Below the pieces are notes generated by a model. That model had not been told where the DNA came from, did not search any database, and was given only the letters and a program-made list of their open reading frames with translations. The translations under genes and the position numbers were made by a program. Below, piece by piece: positions 20,501 through 34,300 of a DNA stretch of 64,000 nt (its first letter is position 1; each line of letters opens with the position of its first letter). The stretch comes from Lepidonotus clava (lineage: Eukaryota; Annelida; Polychaeta; Phyllodocida; Polynoidae), in assembly GCA_936440205.1 (NCBI GenBank), contig OW387148.1, positions 25,041,961 to 25,105,960 on the forward strand. The letters are read 5' to 3'.

Positions 20501-23500
20501 AGTGAAGGAACACGTATACCATAACAGTTCTGCGAGACAAATATGATAAAAGGGCACACGGCTTTCTTTGGTTGGTAGAGTACGAACTATAGACGAAGAG
20601 CTGGTACCTTTAAGTTCTTCTACATAAAAAGCTGAAGAAAAGACAGATGATATATGTGATTCTGCGCCTTGGGAACAACAGTCACAAACAAGTGTGGTAA
20701 CACGCAAAACCCGTCTCTAACAGCAACATGGAAAAAGACAATAAATACACGTATACACTCTATACCACGTTCACTTTTGATGTAAACCAATTTTGATATG
20801 TACTAAAATTCTGATATATTTCATATTGAATAATTTCAAAGATATTTTGAATAAGGAATTTGTAAAGAATATTATAATGTCTTTTTTCTTTCCAAAAGCA
20901 AAATGATGAAAAAAAATGTGGCATAAAGAATATGTGATACACTTCATTTAAAATACTTATCTAAAATACGGAGAACAACACTATAATGCGGTATCATTAC
21001 CGTTATCTATCTACTAAACAAAATAAACAAACGCAATCACACTTTCCCCTTTGTGAAAAGGGTTAAACAAATCGAAATAAACATATCTTGCAAAAACACA
21101 AAGGAAAGTGCTGTCTAAAAAGAATTGAGGAAAGAGAACCAGTAAAATTCACAAATCAAATTGAAAGATAAATCAAAATAAAACCATACCCTAAAACGGA
21201 TATTGAAAACGTTCTTTGTTTACCGTTACTTATACATGAAGGGTCGATACTAAACGTGTTATGCACTACTACATAACCTAATAGTCTGTGCAAGCTTTCC
21301 GTTTACACCAGCTATAGTTGCTTCTAATTCTACCCTGTGTATGCATTAACAATAATCATACAGGTGAATATAAGGTTTGAAAGGTTTAAAACACAGACCT
21401 ATTGTGTTCAGGCATTGTCTGAACTCGTAACAGTTGAAGTAGCCATTTCCATCGGCGTCCCTCATTTTGAAGACTTTCTGTTGAAGAAAAATTAATGGTT
21501 TTGTTAACAAAATCTGACTTTTCTCATTGTTTTTATAAAAAAAAATCTGATATGGAAACCACATCCTCATGAACACCTAGCTTAAAATATTGAGTATTTG
21601 GTATGATTATGTTTGTGGACATAACTGTTTAAATGAAATAGCAGAGTTTCTTTTCTGGGCCACTGGGTACCAGCTATAGGCTATCAGTGTGACAAAATGG
21701 GAACTTGTGGCAGAGAAAGATCTCGGCGCGAGTTCTTCCCACCCTGATTACTTTTCTGAGAGGTGATGTAATGAATAAATAATTCCGGCTCCAGAAGTGT
21801 TATGCTGGGACGTTTTCATCTTGATATGAATATGATGAATATGATAAATCGTAAAGGTAAACGCGTGAAGATAACGCCGCTATTATTATATGAAACTAAA
21901 AATAGTTAGATACAAATTGACAAATTTATAAAGTGACAAAGAAAAGCTTGACGGTAAGGATTCAATAAAATTACCTTGCACATCTGGAGATCGGCCCACA
22001 GACTCGAAAAGTCGCTGTAATTAAGTTTACCCGACATGTCAACCTGTTTTAGGAATTAAGGATGTTTGTCAGTAATCCTAAGACAAAGGAGATTCGTTAC
22101 TTGTTTCCTTTTAAGTATCAATATGATTCTATTGTAAATCTTACCTTATTTAAGTTTATATTAAATTTATGTTCATTTCAATTAAAAAAAATTCTTTCAA
22201 AGTTCATCAAATTTGCAGCATATATTACACTTTTGGACATTACAGACAGAATGTTCAAAGCGTCAACAAAAAGGATACGTCCTTGAGGGCAACCATGCCT
22301 CTGCACACATCCGTGCTGAAACCGTCAAACGTGAAATCTGGAAATAATAATACAGCAAATCATGAATTGAATTGAACATTTCTTGACCATAGGTCGTTAA
22401 AAAAGTTAAAACCATTAATTTTATGTTCCTTCTATATATTTGCACGCTAAATTGGAAAAAAAAACGCAGGTGTTATAAAACTATCTACTATCATTTTCCA
22501 CCTTGCGCTGCTTGATATTCCTTGCGTGGGTGTCAATCTCCATTAGGAATATACTTAAATTAGGAATATACCCAACGCAATTCAGACAGTGCAGTGGCGG
22601 ATTTAGAAGGGGCGCAGGGGGCGCGCGCCCCCACTCTTTCCTGACAAATATTAACTTTTTTAATGTAAAATTATTGGTGCCAGAGGGTACGGCAAAAATT
22701 ATTACCCCCTTTTTGAAAATCTCTGGATCCGCCCCTGCAGTGCATAGTGGGAAATTGCTTTAAAGCTGCCGCAATATTTCTGGCGCCGGCGGCTATATAT
22801 CAGAGGGTCTGAGTTATCCTGAGTCATACACTCACCTCCGAGGAAGTTGCTGTTGAGTATCTCCTTGAGCTCGTATGCGTCGACCTCTCCGTCCGACCCC
22901 ACGGCCTCCCGGTACGCCTCCATGGCCGTCTCCGTCTTGGCCGTGTCGTCGTCGTCGTCCTCGGGGATCTCGTCCATGTCCTACGAAAGACATGCTATTG
23001 TTAGTTCGTTTCAATAAGATGTATACCTCCCGCCCCGCTCTGTGTCAAAATGACAATTTTGTTGCTATTTATCTAGTTTCTTATATTGTAATTCCTCAAT
23101 ATGTATGTAGAATTATGATGCAATTTCGGGCAACATCTCATTTTGAAATTTGGAATTCTTGAGCTCTCCAAAGCTGTTTTCAAATCAACTATACTCCTCC
23201 GAAAACACCTTTGACATAAGGCACAACACTATTAGGTTTCGATGTATAGGCCCACGGTGGCGGATTCAAGATTGTGAGTGTGGAAAGAGGAAGGGAGCGG
23301 CACACTGTTGAAAATATAGTTATCCTTAATTAGTTATGGGTCGAACTTGCCCTATTTCTTAATCCAGAAGTGAGAGTGGGCCCCGCACCTTCTAAATCGA
23401 CAGCTGGATTGCCTTGTATAAGACCTTTAATGGTTTCGAGCAAATTTAGATATTGGGTCAAAAACGCGCCACCAAACTTTCACAATTGAATTGACCCATT

Positions 23501-26500
23501 ATCGGTGCCCGCCAAATTAGGACTTGCTCTTTGGGGAACAATAATTATTGTTCCAATTGCTCTTAAGCACATCAAAGGTTAAGGTCATAACAAAGCCAGG
23601 TCATCAATATTCAACATGGAATTATGTCAATAACAGCCGGAAAACGTGATCTGTACAATCTTAGTGAATCAATGTAAATGGAATGAAAGCTTTCATTGGT
23701 CATTTAGATAATATCAATGTCAGTGGAATAAAGCTGTCATTGTTCGTTTAAAGATATCAATGTCAATGGAATGGAGCTTTCATTGGTCACTTAAAGCATT
23801 GTCGTGGGGAGGAGCGTTGAATTTGATTATTATAATAAGAAAAACTTCTTTCAAAATGTAATATTGAAAAGGATATTACACTTGAATACTTTCCACACTT
23901 TATGGTCCAAAAAAAGTTGAAATGAAACGAAAAAAACAAGGTTTTTGTGTAATTATTGTAATTTTGGTCATTGGCGAGGATTATGGGTAGTTTTCTCACT
24001 CATATATATATATGAACATGGTGGCTATAGATAAGGGTATGTTCATATCAAGCATAAAGAAACTACTTACAGCATCCTCTTTCTGTTTTATGGTGATATA
24101 ATTCACAAATTCAATATACATAAACTGTAATTTCAACGTCTTTATTTTTTAAGCCATCCGAGATCATTTACTGATGATTGTTCCTAATAGCATCCCAGGG
24201 ATATGATTATAAAAGTAAATGTTGTTCTGCAATATGCCTAATAAGTAACTAAGAATACATACTCTATGGAGGGGAAAGAATTAACACCAGGCAAAAGTGT
24301 ACTACTTGTTATCTCGGAAAGTCCGTACTATAAAGGTTAACCTAGATTAATCAAATCAAACATGCAAATATTGAAAAGATACTTGTGATCAATACAAACT
24401 AATATGCAATGTATCTTTAGGATGAATGAAATAATTAGATAATATCCAAAGGGATCTTTTAACTTCCAATTCAAGGTCCCGCAATACGATTTACAACATA
24501 ATAGTGTCCCCAAAGTTATGATCAAAACCTTATCACAAGTAAAGCATGAATATAAGCTGTAACTTACATCGCCTTCTCCCATTGCTGTCTCTTCGTCCAT
24601 CTCTCTGTAAAAGAAGAATAACAAATATTCTCAGTGAGGTTGCTTGTTGCGAAAAGCTCTATTGCCACTTTTGTATCATTCTTTTTTCTCAAACGGAAAA
24701 TATCTTGGGCAGGGGTGTGGGGGGTGCAGAAGCTTATTCTATAGGTCAGCTTTCTCTATGGGTAGGCCTATCCTGTAGGAATGAGCCCCCCTAACTCGAT
24801 AGACTTTGAAGTGGTGGGCATGTACCTAAGTGAAAATAAGGGTAATTGAAGTATTTTATACATGAATCTACATTGGGCTATTAATTCAATTACTATACAC
24901 AAATTGGTTATAAAGACTCAGACCTCTCTCTGATACATCTTTGCAGTGAATTGCAACCAAAACACAATTTCCTTTTCATTTAAGTTTTGATTATTCCTAA
25001 AGTAACTTGTTATACAAATAATTTGTTTCTCCCTCATGAGTGATGGCAATATTAAATAATAGTTTATATTATCTTATAGAACCCTAGTGAACATAATCCC
25101 ATCTGCTGATTTTTGTTTTCCTGCAAACATCTTCATAACTTACTCCATGGGGTCTGACTTCTCTGTGAGCACCCTGAGGATGAACTCGGCCTCCTCGTTG
25201 GGCTGGAAGGTAGTGGGGATGATGACGTAGTGTCCAGGGGCCAGCTTGTGGTGCTCGCACACCTCTCGCATATTGATGTAGTTCTTGGAGCGGGCCACCG
25301 CCGACCGGCTGCTGAACCAGCGGGGTGTCAGGTTACCGCAGTTCGGGTCGTCCAACTGAAAAATGGGGAGATTTTGTTATGAATATAGGAAAATGGAATT
25401 GTTTTCAATATTTTCCTGTCAACAGTTATAAAGACGGGGGGAAACTAATGATAACCAATGAAAGTAGGAACATGTTTGCAACCCACGCATTTATACAGAC
25501 GTTATCCCCATCGTTACACTACCTTCTCTAAAACAAACCCTATAATGGATACACATATATTTATAGGATTATGAGTATTTTAGCATTGAAAAGCTCATAG
25601 GAAATCTTTTTAATATCAAAGAGGATTTAATACAAGGTTTTCGGACTTGTTTATATCGCTGTAAACTGAATTATACGGCTATGGCCTAGCCATCCGAGAC
25701 ATAACCAGCAACCCATAAGGGAACACGGTAATTAAAAGAAAAAAGCCTGAAGCTCCTGGTACAGGTGTACTCGCCTCGTAGACCATGTAGCCGATGGCGT
25801 AGTTGTCCTTGCCCGCCCTCTTCAGCTTCCTCCGCTCCTTCTGCATGAGGCCGACAATGACGGAGCACTGGCCGTCCTCGTCGTCGTCGTCAGCCTCATC
25901 GATCTGAATCTTGTACTGCGGGTTCGTCCAGAAGGCTGCAAGGATAATGAGCTTTGATTCAAGATGATTATCTAAATGGCATTATTTGGATCAAAATTGT
26001 TATTACATTTTTTAGTTTCCTAAGCCGGTTTTGGAGGAAATGGGACTTTGTGTTATGTTCATGGCTTTTATCTATGATAAAATGCCATTGGAGTCTCTAT
26101 GCCTATCTTTGATACCGTTTTGAGGAATGCTTATTGATTGGCACGTCCTCAAAAGATGACCAAAAACCCTAACTCACAGGGGTAGCTCTTAGTTTTTACA
26201 GTAACTGACAGGTACGTGTACATCAACTCACGGGGATAGGTTTTACATTAGCTCACAATGCCAGTTTTTTTCCAGTCATTCAGAGGTCTAGTCCTTGTAG
26301 TGCCCCAAAGGAATAGCTTTCCCTGTAACTTACAGGGGTAGCTTTTACATAAACGCATAGGTAACATTTAACTCACAGGGGTAGTTTTCTTTTACAGTAA
26401 TTCACAAGGATAGTTTTCACAATAACTCACAGGAATAGTTTTTACAATAACTCACACGGATAGTTTTCGCAATAACTCACAGGGATAGTTTTCACAATAA

Positions 26501-28281
26501 CTAAGGTACAGATGTTTTTTGACAATAACTCACAGGGAAAGTTTTTGCAGCCGCCGGCGTTGACCCTGGCCTTCCAGCTGCCCTCTAACAGCGTACCCTG
26601 CCACTTCTGGATCTCATGCTGTACCTCCTCCTCCACCTCGTCCCCAGCGGCCAGCGAGTCCGGGCTGAAGTAGCAGATCTCCAGCTTCATAAAGTTGGTC
26701 TTCCAGTCGTTAAAGGCCATCCAGAACTCGCCGTCGTGGTCGAAGGTCAGCCCCATCTCCTCGCGCTGGTCCTCGGGGATGAACTGCCACTCCTCCGATC
26801 TGGGGGGAGAGTGACGGATATATTAGAATTATTGTTCTTACGTAACTATGTCGAAATAGATTCTACGAGTGTTTGTACATAATGTAGGTCTATGACGAGA
26901 GTTAAAGAAATTGACTAAGGAATTATTCATATAATTGTTTTGTCATTTCTCAGTATTACTCGATAACAAGAAAAGGCTTTGAACTTGTGGAGGATCGATT
27001 TGTTTATATTGTAAAATTACATTATGGTAATAATAATGCATCGGTCCGCATAACTCAAAATATATAAGAAGACAAATAAATAAACAAACAAATTGAAAAG
27101 TCGCACTCACTCGTCACTGAAGGCTCCCTTCCACTCGTGTTCGTCACCCCAGGGGTTCCTGACACGTACCATGGGGATACGGCCCGACACCTTCGGGGTC
27201 TCTATGTCCACCTGGCATAGGGAGGACGTAAACGTAAGGGTTGGGACGAATAGGTAAGGGAGAAGTTAAGAGAGCGAGTCTTGGTCGTTAACGATGAATC
27301 AATATGCCATAACATAACCATTGTTTAAGGGAGTTTTGTGAAGGTGTAATTAGGTTGAGGGACATATTTTGACAATCCAAAATAATTGCTGATAAGAAGT
27401 CCATTGAGCCCAATGATAGTGCCCTGGTCCGCTTATCCAAATTTCAAACCATGGAGATGAATTATGACCAGGCATCTTTCTTTTGTTTAAATCCTTTATA
27501 CCAGGTACTTAATTTTCAGCTCAATCAGATAGTCTTCCACATTGCCAACATCTATCATAGTGATAAGTCGCCCCCTGCTGTCATTATTCTGAATAGGAAT
27601 ATGGGATATTTTTCAGCATTCACCAGTCATTCATTCATCCATGCATTCATTTAGCACTCACCAGTCTGACGTCGGTGATACTGTAGGCGTGGCCGATGAT
27701 CAGACCGTTGTCAAGGCGGGCCTCCATCTGGTCGGGGGTCGCCTAGCAACGGGGAAAAGAACAAATGATCATAAATTGGTGACATGGGGTACGGTGCTAT
27801 AGTAATATAGATCTAAAACCATAATGACTTTCTCCTAAGTAACAATGAATATGGTCTATATAACAAATGGTACAAATCAAATCTCACGTCGATGGAGCAG
27901 CCCATGAGGCCGCGCTTCTGCGCTTTGAGCATCATGTTGAGCAGGTCTGGAGGAGGGTCATCCGCCAAGTTAAACCTTTCGACGACACCCCCGGTGAAGT
28001 CTGTGAGCGCCTCGGACGTCAGCCCGCCGCTCAGGGCCTCGTATGAACCGTTCAACCTGACGATAAAAAAGGGCACACCTTTAGTGTGAGGTCCTTAGGG
28101 GAGAAGGGCATTAATGTGAGGTCCTTAAGGGAGAAGACAGAAATCAGTATAGGGAGGTCCTCAGTAAGGGCCTCGCATGACCTGTTCAAACTTGAGAGGA
28201 AAAGGGTAGACCTTTAGTGTGAGGGGAGAAGGCAGATATAAGTTAAGCGAAAATTTATCAATTATATAGAATGGGTCATGG

Positions 28282-28343
<62 letters not shown>

Positions 28344-31300
28344 GGGAGAAGGCCTATAACAATACGAGAAGGTGTGCAGATATCAGTGGCGTTAGGTGGT
28401 TAGAAAGGGCCTCTTATGGCCCCCGTTGGGAGAGGGAGAAAATCAACACTCGGGAGAGGGACACATATGACATATATGACCATTTAACCGTTCAGAAAGA
28501 AAAGATCATTAGAAAGGAAAACCTTTGCATGTAACATTAAACGTCTGAACATGTGTTCCTTTAACAACAAAACCAAAACGATCTACTTTAACGGATGTTG
28601 ATTAGAAAGGAGTGCAGCTTATCGTTCAAATGACAATTGGCAATAGCAATATTGTCCTTTAATAAAGAATAGCTTATACGGATACTACCATACATGTTGG
28701 TTTTTTTTGGTAATACTGAGGGATAGCTTTAGAAACTGATATATAGGTTCAATTCAGGGTCTATGCCTGTTGTTCATTGTTTCTGACATCAAAATTTGGC
28801 ATGAACTCACTTGGCATAAGCTTTCTCCAGAAGGGCTGACCAGAACTCATTGCGGTCGGCGGAGTGCATGTAGATGAGCTTTCCATTAGAGGTGGGGAGG
28901 CGGTCGTCGATCATCACCTCCACCCACCGACCGTACTGCCAGAACTTGAAGCAGAACACTCCTGAAAGCAAATAAACACATACCGTAACATACGATGTAA
29001 CTTAAATGGGTATTTTTTATTGGGGTAAGACGATATGACTCTCCTACAACATGGAGGTGGATCCGAAGATGATCTAGGGCAAGGGTGGATCCAGGATAAA
29101 GGAGGAGAGCTCCTGACCCCTCCCTCCTTTTGGTGGACACTTAAAAAAGCCAAAGAGGAGATAATGCTGCATGCACGTGTGTGAATGCATGACCTTTTAG
29201 TACTTAGTCTATGTGCGGACCACCCTTGGCCACCATTTCTTAAATCCTGGATCCTGCCCTTCTGGTTGGGACATAAAACTTCATATAGATGAGAGAGTGG
29301 TGCACTCATGGATGAGGATGTGCAACTTTTGGTTTACTTGAGAAATACAAAAATTCTAAAAATACGAGGGCATACTATTTCTTCAAGAGACCTAAGGTTC
29401 CAAAACGAAGAACCAGCAATTGCTTTCAAACATGATCTTTTACTTTTAGCAGGCAAATCGATGTGGCTGACAACACAGCTTTAAAATGCTCAGTTACCAA
29501 CAAATTACTATCTCCCTAGACTAAACAAAACCTGTGTTTGTTGCCGATCCATTCAGGTTTCAGAGTTTTTCTTTGGTGCGCACAAATACAATTAGTACTA
29601 GTAGACAGTGACTAAACCCAGACATGATTACACGCTTACTCCCTAATAACTCTAACTAAGGTAAAGTATAGCAAATCCCTTCATAATCCATATCTATAGC
29701 CCCCTTGACTGACGCGGTTATCTACTTATACCTCGGACATCAACCAGGAAATGGACCTTGAGATACCATCCCCACCGCAACACCAACAGCTATCACCGAC
29801 TCACGTAGATTTTCATAGTATACAGTGTTTCAGGTAGAGATTGCAGAATGTGAAGGCTTGTTTACATTGGTTTTGGAGACGATAAGGCAGTATGGGGTGG
29901 AGAGTGGGTGTCTGTCTGTCAGCAGGTCAAAAAAGGCCGTAGCCTACACTTAAGAACTAGATATCATATGGGCTTTTTGAGTCATTTCTTTTATCGCCCT
30001 GCATTAGAGTAATGGAAAAGGTTATCAGGCACGGAGATTTCTATCACAAAGTGCAGGTCTATCGGCAATTTGACATAATAATTAATTACAATACATTAAG
30101 AAATTGAGTAAAAACTACATACATCTTATGTATCTTATGTTTGAAAAGATAACAGTAAAATAAGTTAACTTTTAGAAACAGTGTTCAAATTAAATTGTCC
30201 CCTGCACGCATGGATATAACGATTCATCAATAGCATTATTGTTCTCCTGTGCCTCTGTGCCATGAAAACAGATATATTAGCTCCTATACATATAATTTTA
30301 CAAATGACATCGCTCAACGCATGGTTGATGAAACATACATGTTGAGCCTTTTCTTGTCATACACTGTCAGATTTCCTTAATATTGTTATCATTCCATTTG
30401 TTCTAGATAGGCATCCCTATCTGTTACTACTGTAATTATTCCGAAACTTTAATTCCATAACATTTTCTTTATCAAATCATGACATCATACACCTTTTTTC
30501 GAGCGCTTGAAAGGGATGGCATTAGGTGTCAGTCGCTCCAATCATAATTGAGACCCTAGAGCTTTATAGGAAGGTTTGATAGATGATGAACAATTGTGGG
30601 TTGGTAGCTGCAGTTATTCATTCTCCAATGGGGTGCAACATGATGTACTATTTTATTGGGGTTTGTAGCTAACGTCATTAAACTCTCTTCATGTCGGCAT
30701 AGTAAGGTACTATAATTGGAGTGGTACATTTTGAGGTTTGAATCAAATGGCATATCAGCATTGCTTATGAGAGATAGAAGGCCCTTGTTCAACGTTTTAC
30801 GTTTGTAGCTCAAATAAACTACCATGCTTCTTACTGACATATTCGTTCGTGAGGGACTGTGAAGGGGGTACAACATGGTGCAACATTTTTTGGGTTTGTA
30901 TATTATGTAACATTAACGTTCCTTACCGGCATACTCGTCGGTGAGGGACTGTGAAGGGGGTACAACATGGTGCAACATTTTGGGGTTTGTATATAATGTA
31001 ACATTAATGTTCCTTACCGGCATACTCGTCGGTGAGGGACTGTGACGGGGGTACAACATGGTGCAACATTTTGGGGTTTGTTAATAATGTAACATTAATG
31101 TTCCTTACCAGCATACTCGTCGGTGAGGGACTGTGAAGGGGGTACAATATGGTGCAACATTTTGGGGTTTGTATATAATGTAACATTAATGTTCCTTACC
31201 GGCATACTCGTCGGTGAGGGACTGTGACGGGGGTACAACATGGTGCAACATTTTGGGGTTTGTAGCGAGGCAGGACACGGCTGCCAGCAACCAGCAGTCA

Positions 31301-34300
31301 CCTGCAAAGGTCAAAGGGCAAACGGTCAAATAGGTCATTATGAGGATACAATCAAATGATCAAAATTACTGTTTATATCAGAAACAGCTCAAAAGACGAA
31401 ACTAGTAAATATTCATGTTCTATCCCTAAGAGCAAACGAAATCCTTTCTCGGACAGACAGTAGGAGTGTGCTCATTTGCAAATTGTTTGTTCTACTTCAA
31501 GGACTTGGCAGTGAAATTAAAGGTAAAATATCAAAATTGATAATGAAAATATTCCATGCTGCACATTTGAAAGAAGCCTTACCAAGGACGCCTTGAACGA
31601 CGTCCATTCGGCTGGTGCCTTCCGTGAACATATGGGGGTCATCGCAGATTTCCTTAAATAGAAGTTCAAGGATTCATTTTTATTCGTTTGTAATGATTAC
31701 TCACTATTATGTGTATTTTATCATCCTTTTCCATAGAAGCGATAAATTTAAAGGGGCACAGTCACAGAAAACTTATCCCTGGTGAGAAGAGACTGAACCA
31801 TCAGCAGACTGTTGTAATGGGTATGGATTCTAACGGGTATGACTGACACTTCACACCATAGTAAATGGCGCCAAATGAGCCACGTGTGGGGCATTGGGGT
31901 TGTGGCAGGGGTTGTGGTAAAGTTGGGTGGGTGGAAGGTGGAGTGTGATATGACACCCCCATACTTTGCCTCGGTCAGCCTCCAGAGTAACTAGGTCGGG
32001 AGGGAGTGGGGGGTGGCTGTTGACCTCAACCCCGTCCCTGGGGCGACTGAGACTGAGGGTTCTTACTTCAATGAAGCGTTTCAATAGCCAGAGACGTCCT
32101 AGACTGATTTAGGACCTGTCTCTACTCGGCGAGATAGCGTAGGTGCAAAGCGGGAGTTGGCGAGTGGTGGCCATCCTAGAGACGTTCCAGCCCAGAAATA
32201 ATTCTGTACTGGTCTCTGCAGATACCACTTTGGCGACGTCTTTAGGTTTTATTGCCACCTAAGTTCATATGAATTCCACACTGCCGTAGGTTATAGAAAT
32301 AATTCCCAAAGTATGTTAACTTTTATTCAGTACGACAGGTTATCATCCAAGCATCAATTATCACTTAAAATAACGCCAAAAATATGAATGACATAAACTG
32401 TTAAAATACGTGGTAAAGTTTCAACTGATGTTTTTTTTAAAAAAAACAAAGCGTAAATACTAAAAACAGGGATGTAAGTAAGGGTTAATGAAAAAATCTG
32501 AAACCCCTGAGAGAAAATTTAGAATAATCTTAAAATGACATAAAAGTAGCAATACCACAATCTTGGTAAAATCCAGGGACAAACCATAAAATTCCATAGA
32601 TTATGGGGCTAACCACAGAAATTTGACTGTAACTTTTCTAATCTTAATAGGACAGGGAAAACAATAATACCAGAAGAAAAAGGATATTTGAGCATGGAAA
32701 ACTCAGGTTTTATTAAAATCAGACTTTATTTGATAATTTTATGGATGACTATTTTAGGAGTGACATGATAATTGATATTTCGATTAATTGAGATTCACTC
32801 ATCATGGGTCACTTTTTTCAGAATTTTGATTTTAAGTTCCTTACCATTTTTTTCTCAATTTTTGACTAGTAATTCTAATATGAATGAATAGGGCAAAACT
32901 AGTGAGATCCGCGGAACTACATGCTCTTTTTAGTGTTGTATGGTATAAAGGTATGCAGTTAGGCTAAGATCCGCGGATTTAAGCATGAAATTAACCTTAT
33001 AGATCAAAAATCATGTAAAAATGGGCTAAAATAGGGGTCTATATGTTTACCAATGATTCATTGAAAACGCCATGCAAAAAAAGTCAGCTTTTACCATCAT
33101 ACATTTAGCAATATCTAAACAATCCGAAAGTCCGATTTTGATTCTGATTGAAATACCAAAAAGTACTTGAATAGGCGCATCTCGTAGGCCCATTCAAATA
33201 ATTGAAAATCGAATTGAATTTATATTTTGTGTGTCGTATTGTTAAAACGTCATGTAGGTAATTTAGTTTGAAAATTATTATTTTAGGCGATGAGGTGAAA
33301 AAATCTGAAATCAGATTAAAATCTGAAAATTTACATGCCTGTAAAAAAAAAACTTGCATAATTCTAGGCCGCAACGTACATCCCTGCTTTACAATACCAG
33401 CAACTTGGCTACATTCTCCCTAACATCACACCAGGGGGTTAACACTGGAGGAATTAGGTCAGAATCAGAGACCGACTTTAACTAGGCCAGAAGGGCGTCA
33501 GGTTAAGGGGGTATCAATGACAGGGTCATCGTGGTTGCTATGGAAACAGGAACCAGATGGTGTAGGGGATGTTTTGGTCAACATGCAAATGAGAAGAGAC
33601 CTACAGAGCCACCACAGGTACAATTTGGAATTAAGAAAGCGGGCCCACTCTGAGCTGTAACTTCTGCGTGATAGGCCCCCTTTAAGCAGTTTGGATTTCC
33701 TGATCAAAACTATTCATTTCAGTAAACATAGAAATCGGTCTTCTGTAGCCCCTGAAACTCCAATGCCAATCTAAAATGACCGGCGAGAATATTAGACACA
33801 TTTCCCTTAAGTCTGTACATAGATAGATAAAACACGCAAAAAATTGGAGTCTTCAGATTGAAATCTTACGTACCAGAAAACGTAGGATTTTGCTAAGTTA
33901 ATAATTTATTTATTTCTTTATTGCACAATATTGCTGAGACAATACATGGCATGGACGAAAAAGAACTACATGAGCATCAGCTCTCATATACTACAGCGAA
34001 GTCGAACAAAAATGTTACGACACCAAAATACAATGCAGTGGGTAATATTCCTGAGTATAAAGTTAAGTACAAAGATCAGGCGTAATCAACTGGCCCTGCT
34101 AATTTCAAGTTTGCGTATGGAATTTGCTTTATATAGGAAGTTCATCACTGCTGTTATAATGGTAGTATTTCTGCAACTCAGTAAATACACAAACAAATTT
34201 CCAGTTTCCATTGACAGTACATCTGGTTGTTCATTGCTTATGACTTTAAACATTTTTCTGCGTAGCTCATTATAAAATGGACAAAAGAGTATAAAATGCT

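Noticed and set aside
22875-23162. Plus-strand Pro/Arg-rich frame
   Set aside because: Antisense shadow of GC-rich calpain exon 13.
28886-29309. Overlapping minus frames of 84 and 131 codons
   Set aside because: They are shadows of calpain exon 5 and the hAT-like MITE at 29080 in other frames.
33105-33374. 89- and 77-codon frames found twice (also 55063-55332; 31851-32084 and 56353-56586)
   Set aside because: They are the same chance frames in the two Kolobok copies; composition is that of random AT-rich DNA and no transposase motif is present.
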